64,000 bases of DNA, taken from positions 1 to 64,000 of the forward strand of contig CAKPMY010000003.1 in NCBI GenBank assembly GCA_934168245.1, in the 5' to 3' direction. The notes beneath the pieces are model-generated. The model saw nothing but the letters and a program-made list of their open reading frames with translations, was not told the origin of the DNA and ran no database searches. Position numbers and translations under genes: made by a program. The stretch comes from an uncultured Bacilli bacterium. Its GTDB lineage: Bacteria; Bacillota_I; Bacilli_A; RF39; UBA660. Below are positions 9,171-18,761 of the stretch, in pieces (position 1 is the stretch's first letter; each line of letters starts with the position of its first letter).

Positions 9171-11417
9171 ATGAAAAAGAAAATAAAAAGTCAAAACTAC
9201 TACAAAAACCTAGATTTACTAAGGCTCCTTTCTTGCATAGCCATCCTTTTATATCACTTAAACATTTTAAAAGGAGGCTATTTAGCCGTATGTACTTTCT
9301 TTGTTTTGACCAGTTATTTATCTTGCATATCAGAATTTAAAAAAGAGAAGTTCTCCCTTAAGGACTATTACCTAAAGCGTCTAGTAAAATTATATCTTCC
9401 ACTAGCCTTAGTAGTCTTTATCTCTCTAGCAGCCATCTCGTTATTTTCAAATATCAGTTGGTTCAACCTAAAGCCAGAAACAACATCAGTCCTACTAGGC
9501 TACAACAACTTCTGGCAACTAAATGCTAACCTAGACTACTTTGCAAGACACATCAATTCTCCATTTATTCATTTCTGGTATATAGCAATTCTTCTTCAGT
9601 TTGACTTAGTATTCCCAATTATATTTGTACCATTACGTAAACTAGGAGACAAAGTTGCTAAATCTCTACCATGCCTAATAACAAGCACCGCCACCATAGC
9701 CGCAACCATCTACTTTTACAAGATGAGTATAACTCAAAATATGATGGTCACTTACTATGACACCTTTACCAGAGTCTTCTCCTTACTATTTGGTTTAACT
9801 CTAGGCTTTCTTCACACTTACTACCGCTCCCTTTTACCAAACAAATTTAAAGAAAAGCCATACAGTACCATTGTTTTATATTTTTATCTATTATTATTAC
9901 TAGTACTATTCATCTTGATTGACTCAAAATCACCATACTTTGCCTTAAGCATGATAATTACTAGTATTCTAACTTGTCGAATAATTGACTATGCTACAAT
10001 TTCTACAACATCAAACCTAAACATCATTGAAAAAATAATCAAGTCATTATCAAATATAAGTTATGAAATATACTTAACACAGTATCCAATAATATTTATC
10101 TTCCAATACATAACTTTGCAAGGCAACCTAAAATTACCAGCCATTATTTCACTTACAATCATCGTATCTTATATCCTTCGTTTTTCTCTAGCCAAAGTCA
10201 ATAACGGTAAGGTGCTAAAATATATAGTTCTAACAATAATTCTTGCTATTTCTGGTTATGGAGCCTATCAATACTACCTTGCAGAAGATCATACTTTAGA
10301 AATGCAGCAACTAAAAGAGCAATTAGCCCAAAATGAACAGATGCTTAAAGAGTCTAAAGCAAAGTATGCTGATATGATGAAAAAAGAACAAGAAGACTGG
10401 ACAAAACAACTTGAAAATCTAGAAGCAGATGAAAACAACTTAAACGAAGTAGTTGCAAATCTACCAGTCGTTGGAGTAGGTGACTCTGTAATGTTAGGTG
10501 CTCTATCCAATCTACAAACTCAGTTTCCTAATGGCTACTTTGATGCCAAAGTTTCTCGTACTGCCTGGAAAGTTGCTCCAATATTAAAAGACCTAGATGC
10601 TCAAGGAATGCTAGGAAGCCCTATAATTCTAAATCTAGGTGCCAATGGAGACTGTTCAAAATATTGTAAAAATGAAATCATGCAAATAGCCAAAGAACGC
10701 CAAGTATTCTGGTTAAACACCACAAACAATGAAACGGCCAATGCCAATCTCTCATCTCTAGCCGCTGACTATAAAAACCTTCATGTCATTGACTGGGCAA
10801 GTATCTCAGCAGGCCATAAAGAATATTTTTATGCCGACGGCATTCATCTAACAGCAACTGGAAGAGGAGTATATACACAAGTAATCTACGATGCAATCTA
10901 TCAAGAATATCTAAATGAATACAAAGAAAAGAAAGCCTCAATTATAAGTGCTCACGAAGAAGAACAAAAAAATAAGATAAGTTTTTATGGTAACACCTTA
11001 TTACTAAATTCATTTGATTACGTAGAAAAAGACTTTACTAATGCTTCTTTCACAACTAACAAAGAATACACCTACAAGATTCTAAAAAAAGATTTAGAAA
11101 CTGCTCTAAAAAATAATACTCTAACAAATAAAGTAGTTTTCGTATTTGATAACACCACTAATATCAAAACAACAGAATATGAAGAATTGCTAGAACTATG
11201 CAAAAATAATGAACTATACATCCTAGCAACTAATAAAACAATTGCCAGTCTTTCCCTAAAAAATTACTCTAATTTAACCATTATGGATTTTACGAAGGAA
11301 CTAAAAAAACATCCTGAGTACTTTTTAGCAGACGGCAAACATTTAAGTGACCAAGGTAATAAAGCCTTAAGTAATTTCTTAAGAGAAAAAATCCAAAAAG
11401 AAGATATATCTAACTAA
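9171..11417 (+). CDS. OatA-like acyltransferase with two C-terminal SGNH-like domains
   Basis: Membrane-bound O-acyltransferase (acyltransferase 3 family) fused to SGNH hydrolase domains, the architecture of peptidoglycan O-acetyltransferase OatA. The first ~380 residues carry about ten membrane segments and the family start NLDLLRLLSCIAILLYHL. A coiled-coil-like Glu/Lys stretch (about 380-425) leads to SGNH domain 1 with GVGDSVMLG near 437 (Ser nucleophile) and ADGIHLT near 555 (Asp/His). A further ~145 residues form a second SGNH-like domain ending in ADGKHLSDQG near 720, but its nucleophile motif reads YGNTLLLN near 604, so it is probably inactive. Length 748, longer than usual OatA (about 600). 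AAGGAG precedes the ATG. Confidence 0.85.
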   Translation: MKKKIKSQNYYKNLDLLRLLSCIAILLYHLNILKGGYLAVCTFFVLTSYLSCISEFKKEKFSLKDYYLKRLVKLYLPLALVVFISLAAISLFSNISWFNLKPETTSVLLGYNNFWQLNANLDYFARHINSPFIHFWYIAILLQFDLVFPIIFVPLRKLGDKVAKSLPCLITSTATIAATIYFYKMSITQNMMVTYYDTFTRVFSLLFGLTLGFLHTYYRSLLPNKFKEKPYSTIVLYFYLLLLLVLFILIDSKSPYFALSMIITSILTCRIIDYATISTTSNLNIIEKIIKSLSNISYEIYLTQYPIIFIFQYITLQGNLKLPAIISLTIIVSYILRFSLAKVNNGKVLKYIVLTIILAISGYGAYQYYLAEDHTLEMQQLKEQLAQNEQMLKESKAKYADMMKKEQEDWTKQLENLEADENNLNEVVANLPVVGVGDSVMLGALSNLQTQFPNGYFDAKVSRTAWKVAPILKDLDAQGMLGSPIILNLGANGDCSKYCKNEIMQIAKERQVFWLNTTNNETANANLSSLAADYKNLHVIDWASISAGHKEYFYADGIHLTATGRGVYTQVIYDAIYQEYLNEYKEKKASIISAHEEEQKNKISFYGNTLLLNSFDYVEKDFTNASFTTNKEYTYKILKKDLETALKNNTLTNKVVFVFDNTTNIKTTEYEELLELCKNNELYILATNKTIASLSLKNYSNLTIMDFTKELKKHPEYFLADGKHLSDQGNKALSNFLREKIQKEDISN

Positions 11418-11440
11418 TAGGTATATCTTTTATTTTTTTC
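11401..11440 (+). terminator. Terminator after the OatA-like gene
   Basis: AAGATATA (11401-11408) pairs with TATATCTT (11422-11429) and is followed by a T-rich run. The stem overlaps the end of the coding sequence. Confidence 0.7.
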
Positions 11441-11667
11441 ATTTCAATACCAAAAAAAGTATGATAATATGTTATTAGAAAATAAAGAGGTACTTGCTTG
11501 TAAAAAAATAAAATATCGCCACACTATTTCAAGTAATACTAACAATTATATCAATCCACCAAAAAAGTAAAAAGATGTCTATATTTATGAGTAAAAATAC
11601 TAAAAAAATAATTTCAAAGATCTTATCTATTCTAAGAAGAACTAAAATTAAAAATGGAGTTGAATTT

Positions 11668-13476
11668 ATGAGTAATAACACTAAGAAAATAATTGTAAGA
11701 ATTGTATTTGTTCTAATCGGAGTAGGAGCCTGTTTTTTAGCACCAATGTTTAAAAACAGTTCTATACCATTACTACCAATGGTTCTTATGGAATTATTTG
11801 TAACTATTCATATGACTATATTTGTATTTTCTCCCCTAGCAGCCCTAATAAATGATGAATCAACTGAATATCGTAAGTCCCTTATAAGACTATCCGTAGC
11901 CAGAGCCTTATTCCTATTGCTTTATGATTTATTTATATCACCAGGTATTGCAATCATTGACTTTTTCCTAGTCTTTGTTGGTGCCTTTACGGTAGGAGTT
12001 ACTGGAATATCTAAAGGTAAAATGCTAATACCAGCCCCAAACATCATTAAAAATGGTGATCAATCACTACCAACATCATTTACAATTAACGGTCAAACTG
12101 TTACTACTACAGGAACGACTACTTCAGTTCCTCTAGTAGCATCACAAAAAACAATAATAAGTCGTCAGGTAAGTCTTAAATGTCCAAACTGTGGAAACAT
12201 GGTAAAAATAGAGTCAAAGTTCTGTCCAAACTGTGGAAAAGAAATTGATGAAAAAATGGTTCAAGACATAATGGCAACACTAGGAAAATTAGAACCACAA
12301 TTAACGGCCTCATCAACACCAGGCACCATTGATCCAGCTGCCTTAAATGCGAAATTTGGCGAATTAAATGTTCAACCAATAACTTATGTTAAGCCAACAG
12401 ACTTTGATCCAATGTATTCTTTAGAAAATACTCCTTTAATAGAGGCTTTCATTAAAAAAGCCCTAGACAAAGCCCATGTGGATAAAACTCTAATTCCGAA
12501 AGAAGTTTTAACAAGAAAACAAATTTTCTATATCATTTTCTGTATCCTGCTATTTTGTTATATTTCAATGATCTTTTTCCACTTTCCACTTTTAACATAC
12601 ATAGTAGGCCTAATCGTTTTACTACTTCTTTTAGTGAAATCTAAAAAATATAACATGCTGGAATATTTAAAAAAGGAATTAAATGCCAGACGTCAAGAAA
12701 AAATATCTAATATTGTTATGGCAACTAAAGAAAATGTTGTTCCAGATGGTAGTAAAAAACTTCTTATTTTAGGAACCATAGTCGCAATCATTGCTCCTTT
12801 AATACTATTTTCATCACCAAGAATACTATATGAAAAAACAGATGCTGGCTATGCCGTAAGATTCTATATCTTTGGCCTAACAAACTATAAAACAGCAACT
12901 ATTCCTTCAACATATAAAGGCGAGCCTGTAGTAAGTCTTCGTGGTAATACTTTCTCTAACATGTTTTTTCTAGAAAAAGTAACACTACCAAACACTATCA
13001 CTGAAATAAGAGGTCAAGCCTTCAAAAACGATATAAAATTGAAAGAAGTAGAACTACCTAAAGAACTTAATTACTTAGGCGGGGGAGCCTTCTATAATTG
13101 TGAGTCGCTTACTTCAATAGTTCTACCAGACACTCTAACCTATATGGGTGGCGAAGTCTTTATGAATGCCAGTTCTCTAGAAACTGTAGTCTTATCTGAA
13201 AATCTAACTGAAATAAGAGGTAACTCTTTTGAGAACTGTACATCTCTAAGTGGAATTGTTATTCCAGACAACATCAAAAGAATAGGTGGACATGCTTTCT
13301 ACAATAACACTGCCTTAAGTGGAGTTTATATAAGTGAAAATAGTCAGTTACAAGAAATTGGTTCATCTGCCTTTAGATTGTGTCCAAATCTATATACAAT
13401 CAATGTTCCCGCAACAACTTATATAAATGTTAGAGCCTTTAAAGAAAGTCCTACCATTGTCAATCGCTACAGTTAA
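11668..13476 (+). CDS. Membrane protein with zinc ribbon and leucine-rich repeats
   Basis: 602 residues from ATG 11668, chosen for the GGAG 8 bases upstream; an earlier in-frame ATG at 11575 has no clear site. N-terminal hydrophobic segments (about 8-125), then a zinc ribbon CPNCGNMVKIESKFCPNCG near 172-190. Further membrane segments lie near 290-325 and 370-390. The C-terminal ~180 residues are BspA-type (LRR_5) repeats, e.g. LEKVTLPNTITEIRGQAF and LTSIVLPDTLTYMGGEVF, which in other proteins mediate surface binding. Probably first gene of an operon with the radical SAM enzyme 87 bp downstream. Function not known. Confidence 0.75.
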   Translation: MSNNTKKIIVRIVFVLIGVGACFLAPMFKNSSIPLLPMVLMELFVTIHMTIFVFSPLAALINDESTEYRKSLIRLSVARALFLLLYDLFISPGIAIIDFFLVFVGAFTVGVTGISKGKMLIPAPNIIKNGDQSLPTSFTINGQTVTTTGTTTSVPLVASQKTIISRQVSLKCPNCGNMVKIESKFCPNCGKEIDEKMVQDIMATLGKLEPQLTASSTPGTIDPAALNAKFGELNVQPITYVKPTDFDPMYSLENTPLIEAFIKKALDKAHVDKTLIPKEVLTRKQIFYIIFCILLFCYISMIFFHFPLLTYIVGLIVLLLLLVKSKKYNMLEYLKKELNARRQEKISNIVMATKENVVPDGSKKLLILGTIVAIIAPLILFSSPRILYEKTDAGYAVRFYIFGLTNYKTATIPSTYKGEPVVSLRGNTFSNMFFLEKVTLPNTITEIRGQAFKNDIKLKEVELPKELNYLGGGAFYNCESLTSIVLPDTLTYMGGEVFMNASSLETVVLSENLTEIRGNSFENCTSLSGIVIPDNIKRIGGHAFYNNTALSGVYISENSQLQEIGSSAFRLCPNLYTINVPATTYINVRAFKESPTIVNRYS

Positions 13477-13562
13477 TACTAAAGTGAATGTAACATAATC
13501 ATTCGCAACAGTCATTTCAAAAAAGATAAAAGGGTATAAATATATTACAATTAGGAGTAAAT

Positions 13563-15314
13563 ATGGAACAAAATCTAAAATACATACATTTATTATACGT
13601 ACCAACTATGGCTTGTAACATGTGCTGCAAATACTGCTACTTAGAGGATAATACTAAAGATGAAAAAACAGAACATCAAGCCCTAGAAACTTTAAAATAT
13701 GCCGTCTCAAAATTTAAAGAGTCTAACGTCATACCCTTTAACATTTCTCTTCATGGGGGAGAAGTAACAACTCTTGATAAAAAAACATTTCACGATATTA
13801 TTGAATACATTTCCACATATTATAAAGAAAACAGAGAAATAATAACTGCTGGTAATTTTAAAGTAAATTCACCACATATCAAAACAAATCTTTATGATTT
13901 AGAAAAACATCTAGAAACAATCAAAGAATTTAATGTTTCAATATCCGGTAGTCTAGACTTACCTCTATCACTTCATGATGAGTATCGTATCACTAAAGGA
14001 AATAAAAAGACTCTAGACAAAATCTTAAAAAATATTGCACTTTTAAAAGATATTCCCAATAAAAAGAAAGTGTCTGCTACAATCTTTAAAGAACACTACA
14101 ATCATATTGATGAAATAATAAACGACATCAAGTATCTTCACAAAAACACTTGCTTAGACATGAACGATTTCAATTTTATGATTGGCTTTGACTATAACTC
14201 AAATGGCCTTCTTCATCATATTACTGAAGAAGAACAGCTAGAGTTTTATAACAGAATGCATAAAGAGTTTGACGGTACCGACTTAGATGCTGGTGTAAAT
14301 GGCCCTTGGTTTGACGAGTTTGGACCGAGTTATTGTACCAACTGTAACAACTGCGGAGAAAAGTTTTTTCTTCTTGAAAAAAATGGTGACATCTACTCCT
14401 GTGTTCGAGGCCAAAAAAATAAAGATTACTACTACGGCAACATTTACACAGATTCTGTGGAAAAAATCTTAACAACAGCCGCCTCAAAAATATACTTAAA
14501 CCACAACAAACTACCCTTCAATGAAGAATGCAGTAAATGCGGCTATTTATATTTATGTAAAACTGGTTGTCCATTTGTAAAAAACACCTATAAGTCTAAT
14601 AAAAGTTATACCTGTCTTCTTCAGCAACAACTATATAAAGATAGACTATATCAAAAAGATCCATACAATGAAGATTTTGTTTACGAATATATTCTAAAGA
14701 TGCGTACCCAAGATCCCACACCTTATATTCCTAAGGAACAAAGTCCTACCTATCCACCATTAGAAGAACTAATCGTAAAAGATCAAAAATTAAAATATAT
14801 CTATGCTGATGACGTTTTTATCCTAAAAGTTGCTAATTACGAGTATCCTCTTTCTTCACAAATTCTAAAAAAATCAAGAAATATAATTTACATTACACCA
14901 ACCACCAAAGTAACAATATACATGAAGAAATCTTTAATAGAAGAAGAGTGTGATTATCCTGACAATAACTCCCTATACATTATGTTATTATCAGGTAACC
15001 TAGTTACTTATGGTGATGAAGAAAGAACCAAACAGTGCCATGTCGCAACCACTCAAATCTATAAAGGTGTTTTAGAAAATCGTCCATCAGATAAAAAAGA
15101 ATATTATTCTTACGATATAACTAATTTCTTATCTGAATACAAAAACGACTTATCTAAAGAAAATCCTAATAACATTTTCTTCACCACTTCATCACTAAGA
15201 GATTATCACTACTTAAAACAAAAAAATAATGCCTATTATCACATCCAAGCCATAAACTTGCCATTCCAAAATATTGAATTTTATTACATAGAAAAGGAGT
15301 CCAAAAATGAATAA
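13563..15314 (+). CDS. Radical SAM/SPASM protein, candidate peptide maturase
   Basis: 583 residues. The 4Fe-4S site is C18-x3-C22-x2-C25 (MACNMCCKYCYLED), followed by FNISLHGGEVT (GGE motif). A SPASM-type cysteine set follows: CTNCNNCGEKFF near 258-268, YSCVRGQ near 280, and CSKCGYLYLCKTGCPFV near 322-340. These auxiliary clusters are typical of enzymes that modify ribosomal peptides or sulfatases. The last ~200 residues form an unrecognised, beta-rich-looking domain. The stop overlaps the start of a 117-residue protein by 8 bases, so the two are translationally coupled; that protein is the natural candidate substrate. Substrate and chemistry are inference. Confidence 0.8.
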   Translation: MEQNLKYIHLLYVPTMACNMCCKYCYLEDNTKDEKTEHQALETLKYAVSKFKESNVIPFNISLHGGEVTTLDKKTFHDIIEYISTYYKENREIITAGNFKVNSPHIKTNLYDLEKHLETIKEFNVSISGSLDLPLSLHDEYRITKGNKKTLDKILKNIALLKDIPNKKKVSATIFKEHYNHIDEIINDIKYLHKNTCLDMNDFNFMIGFDYNSNGLLHHITEEEQLEFYNRMHKEFDGTDLDAGVNGPWFDEFGPSYCTNCNNCGEKFFLLEKNGDIYSCVRGQKNKDYYYGNIYTDSVEKILTTAASKIYLNHNKLPFNEECSKCGYLYLCKTGCPFVKNTYKSNKSYTCLLQQQLYKDRLYQKDPYNEDFVYEYILKMRTQDPTPYIPKEQSPTYPPLEELIVKDQKLKYIYADDVFILKVANYEYPLSSQILKKSRNIIYITPTTKVTIYMKKSLIEEECDYPDNNSLYIMLLSGNLVTYGDEERTKQCHVATTQIYKGVLENRPSDKKEYYSYDITNFLSEYKNDLSKENPNNIFFTTSSLRDYHYLKQKNNAYYHIQAINLPFQNIEFYYIEKESKNE

Positions 15315-15660
15315 AGAAGCCGAAACATATGAAGAGTTATCTCTTCAAAAAAGATGTATAGAACTAACCAAATACTATAATTTAACCATGGAGCAATTAG
15401 AAGAAATATATGAATTTTTAAAAAATAATAGAAATGGTTCTGTAAGATGTGCTGCCGCCACTATCACTCTAAGTACTCCAACTAAAGTCTACTCAACAAT
15501 TCAAACTCCCTGTCTTTCTTCATCCGTTGACGGCATTGTAATTAATGAACAAGACTTTAAAATAATACCACATTACACTACATCATATGGCGGCTCTTCT
15601 TCCTATGGTGGTTCCTCATCCAATAATAATAACAATAACAATAATAACAATAATAGGTAG
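15307..15660 (+). CDS. Small protein with YGGSSS repeats and Asn run; candidate radical SAM substrate
   Basis: 117 residues, AAAGGAG upstream, start inside the end of the radical SAM gene. Residues 1-42 look helical and charged (leader-like). Residues 43-90 hold Cys48 and Cys69 in CAAATITLSTPTK...IQTPC; Cys17 is in the leader. The tail is YGGSSS twice (94-105), eleven Asn (106-116) and a final Arg. Layout and coupling fit a ribosomally made, post-translationally modified peptide precursor, but I recognise no known precursor family and there is no classical cleavage site beyond the Gly-Gly pairs. It may instead be a structural or partner protein. Confidence 0.55.
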   Translation: MNKEAETYEELSLQKRCIELTKYYNLTMEQLEEIYEFLKNNRNGSVRCAAATITLSTPTKVYSTIQTPCLSSSVDGIVINEQDFKIIPHYTTSYGGSSSYGGSSSNNNNNNNNNNNR

Positions 15661-15670
15661 GAGGTAAAGT

Positions 15671-16690
15671 ATGCCTTTAATATCTGATAATTATCAACAA
15701 AAAAAATTAAATAATTATAAAATCAATATCAAAACAAAATACATAGTAAGTAATGAAATCTTAGAACGAAATACTGATAATAGTAAAAATGACGATATAG
15801 AAAATGGTATTAGATGTAAAAAAGAATATTATCAAAATGATACCTTACTTCACACCGAAAGTCTCTTTGATTCTAGAATTGAATACACCTTTATTTCTAA
15901 AACTATGGAAGAAAAAGAACAAACTTGTCCCAACTGTGGCATGCACTCTAAACTAAAAGACTTTATCGACGGTTGTCCTTATTGCCACACTTACTATAAT
16001 ATCGATTACACTAATAAAGATTTAGGCAGTAAATATCACTACGACCAAGTCCTAAGAAGTAACACCTACAGAATAGTAACCGCAATAGTTGACATCCTAG
16101 TAAGCCTCCTTCTAAGTTATCTATTCATAAAGTACACATCTAGAACGTTTAATAGTTATGACATATCCAAAATATTTATTTATGGTCTAATACTATCTTT
16201 AGTTTTATATTACTTCTTCTACATCTTAGATGCTTATCTAGTCTTAAGCCCTATAAGAGAATACAAAGAAAGAGAAAATAAAAAGCAACAAGCCTTTTGG
16301 GAGCAAACTAAGATAGATAAAAAGAAATTTTACAACAATCTAAACTACGAAGTACGAAAATACTACTATAGTAAAGAAGATATAATTGATTACGATGTCC
16401 TAGACTATCTAAAGTTTAAAAACTATACAAAAAATAATCAGTTATATGTAGAAGTAACTGCTGAAGTAAGGCTTGTCTACTATAAAAATAAGAAAATAAC
16501 TTCAAAAATAAAAAAGGATACGTATCTTCTAAGACAACACAATAATGGAGTAGAGTCTTTAAACGAGGGAAGCAATATAATTAAATGCCATAACTGTGGC
16601 GCATCCATAGACATTACTCAAGAAGATTGTTCTTATTGCCATACCAAAACTAAGTACTTCCAAGAATGGATATTAGAAAATAAAAAATAA
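15671..16690 (+). CDS. Membrane protein with two zinc ribbons
   Basis: 339 residues preceded by TAGGAGGTAAAG, 10 bp after the small protein, so in the same operon. An N-terminal soluble part carries a zinc ribbon CPNCGMHSKLKDFIDGCPYC near 94-113. Two membrane segments follow near 138-160 and 170-190. A charged soluble domain (about 200-305) comes next, then a second zinc ribbon CHNCGASIDITQEDCSYC near 307-324. The middle domain has strand-rich sequence as in Tim44/NTF2-like folds, but that is a weak impression. Zinc ribbons also occur in the first gene of this operon. Role unknown; a complex partner or exporter accessory for the radical SAM system is inference. Confidence 0.65.
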   Translation: MPLISDNYQQKKLNNYKINIKTKYIVSNEILERNTDNSKNDDIENGIRCKKEYYQNDTLLHTESLFDSRIEYTFISKTMEEKEQTCPNCGMHSKLKDFIDGCPYCHTYYNIDYTNKDLGSKYHYDQVLRSNTYRIVTAIVDILVSLLLSYLFIKYTSRTFNSYDISKIFIYGLILSLVLYYFFYILDAYLVLSPIREYKERENKKQQAFWEQTKIDKKKFYNNLNYEVRKYYYSKEDIIDYDVLDYLKFKNYTKNNQLYVEVTAEVRLVYYKNKKITSKIKKDTYLLRQHNNGVESLNEGSNIIKCHNCGASIDITQEDCSYCHTKTKYFQEWILENKK

Positions 16691-16742
16691 AAAAGAAACT
16701 ACCAGACTAGTCATTAACTATCTAGTTAATTAGTTTCTTTTA
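16691..16742. terminator. Terminator closing the radical SAM operon
   Basis: AAAGAAACTA (16692-16701) pairs with TAGTTTCTTT (16731-16740), with an inner ACTAG/CTAGT stem. T and A runs on the two sides let it serve both strands. The 170 bp to the next gene show nothing else. Confidence 0.75.
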
Positions 16743-16913
16743 TTTTGTCCACATTTCACCTTTACGAGTATCTTCTTATCACCAAGTCCTTTGTAAACCC
16801 AGCCATTCATTATTAAAAATCATCAAATAAATTGTGCAAACTATTTCCTGGGCCTCTTTCTTAAAATAAATCAAACTACACAACAAGGTATGTGAAATAC
16901 TAAAAACCATATC

Positions 16914-18602
16914 TTAGTTCTCTTCCACGACTAAAGGTCTAAATTCACTAATAGCAGCGACAAGTTTTGGATGTCTAATAACAAAGTGAATAACAGGGTT
17001 ACAACTCTTAGAAATAATTACATATTTACCCTCAACAATACTAATAGTAATATTTTTAAATGTCTTATTATCACTAACTTCAACCATATAATTCTTATTT
17101 TCTCTAGCCAATTTTTTAGTCATATTAAAATGTTCCCTATACTCCTTAGCCGTATACTTAATTTTATCTTTATAAAATATTCCGTCTAACTCCAAGTAAC
17201 AAGCATCATTCTTATCAAATTCATATATACAATCTGTAATTGTACTATGTCCTAATATTTCCATTGTGCTCTTACTCAATTCATTCTTGTACTTAACAAT
17301 CATTTTAATATCTTCTTCACTGACATTATTATTCTTAAGAATTCTTTTTAATAACTCATTACTAATAGTAAACAACGGCAAAGTAGAAAGAATTCTTCTT
17401 CTATTACCACTTGTCATTTTATCCTTGCTGCTAAATTTCTTAAAACTACTCTCATCATTACTAGTATAAATATTCATAAGTGAGTTAGCCTTCTTTAACA
17501 ATAACTCACTTTTTTCACGGTAATACTTTATTTCCTTACTATTATTAGTTAAATAATATTTTCCTTTATCATGAAATCCATTAATACATTCACCGGTCAA
17601 AGCCGCAACTCCAGACACATAATTAAAATGATGATAAACATTATTATTAACATCCTTTAAATAATATGGAGAAACTTGTCCAGTCATATAAATAGGAATC
17701 CAACTCTCAAGCCCAAGCATCATTTCATTAAATGGCCTATCTAAATTATGAATAATATTAAGATGCAATCCTTTTTTCAGACATAAAGCAATAGCGCCCA
17801 TCCATTTTTTACCAAATTCTATATCTTTAGCCATATCTTCCATTGGCATATCACTACACATAAAGATATCCTCAGTATTTTTAGAAAGAACTGTTGCTTT
17901 AAAAAAGTCAATTTCTCCCTTTTTCATTTCGTTAACACCATAGTAAGTTCTACATTTAGCCTTATAAAAAGGAATGCTAGGCACCTTCAACTTATCAAAT
18001 TTAATTGCCTTTATATACTGATTCAGATCAAAGTCATCTAAATTATATAAAAATTCATTTATATTTTTACCCTCATCATTTTTATTGGTAATAATCCAAT
18101 TTTTAAACTTCTCAAAAGTAATTTTCTCATTATCTCCAACAAGCCCTTCAAAGGTCTCTTTATGAGTCTTAACATCATATTTTTTAAGTATAAAACTAAC
18201 TAAAGAACTAACAAACTCCTCTTTATTAGAAGGAACTCTCTCACCACTTCTTATTCTAGATAAGTATGAAGCATCAAAATTCAATGCTTTAGCAAGTTCT
18301 CTTGCATTAATATTAAAAGTATCAATTACCTTGTTCAAGTTTTCTCTAACAATTTCAAAGTCAATACTAGAGTTTTCAACTACCACATTAAACTCATTAA
18401 ATATATCCTCTCGCTTATACTTACCTTTAGATAAAGCAGACAAGGCCTCACTAATTTTTTCTAAATTAGTCTTATTAGGAACTCTACTCCCATTCTTATA
18501 TCTACTAATAATTGACTCTGAAAGTTGTGTTTCACTGGCCAAGTCTTTAGAACTACATCCAACTAAATTAAAATACTTATTTAATACATCACTAAACTTC
18601 AT
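16914..18602 (-). CDS. Large regulator-like protein with two N-terminal XRE-type HTH domains
   Basis: 562 residues. The first HTH (about 15-45) is SSKDLASETQLSESIISRYKNGSR and the second (about 95-125) is NARELAKALNFDASYLSRIRSGER. Both have the Cro/CI helix-turn-helix pattern ending S-x-I/L-S-R. The remaining ~420 residues are one unrecognised region with MEDMAKDIEFGKKWMGAIALCL and NLDRPFNEMMLGLESWIPIY, no membrane segments and no obvious catalytic motif. Similar long HTH proteins occur in gut Firmicutes, function unknown. It is transcribed divergently from two membrane-anchored proteins, which are plausible targets. Confidence 0.7.
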   Translation of the reverse strand: MKFSDVLNKYFNLVGCSSKDLASETQLSESIISRYKNGSRVPNKTNLEKISEALSALSKGKYKREDIFNEFNVVVENSSIDFEIVRENLNKVIDTFNINARELAKALNFDASYLSRIRSGERVPSNKEEFVSSLVSFILKKYDVKTHKETFEGLVGDNEKITFEKFKNWIITNKNDEGKNINEFLYNLDDFDLNQYIKAIKFDKLKVPSIPFYKAKCRTYYGVNEMKKGEIDFFKATVLSKNTEDIFMCSDMPMEDMAKDIEFGKKWMGAIALCLKKGLHLNIIHNLDRPFNEMMLGLESWIPIYMTGQVSPYYLKDVNNNVYHHFNYVSGVAALTGECINGFHDKGKYYLTNNSKEIKYYREKSELLLKKANSLMNIYTSNDESSFKKFSSKDKMTSGNRRRILSTLPLFTISNELLKRILKNNNVSEEDIKMIVKYKNELSKSTMEILGHSTITDCIYEFDKNDACYLELDGIFYKDKIKYTAKEYREHFNMTKKLARENKNYMVEVSDNKTFKNITISIVEGKYVIISKSCNPVIHFVIRHPKLVAAISEFRPLVVEEN

Positions 18603-18761
18603 ATAATCACATCCATGTATAAACTATTATAACATAATATATACTAATATAATAAGCCTTCAACTTGTCAAATTGTCATTGACTATTTGGTAAATAAACT
18701 ACAAAAGGTATCTTAATTATCTTATACTTTAATAAGAACAATATATAAGGAGAGTAAAAAT

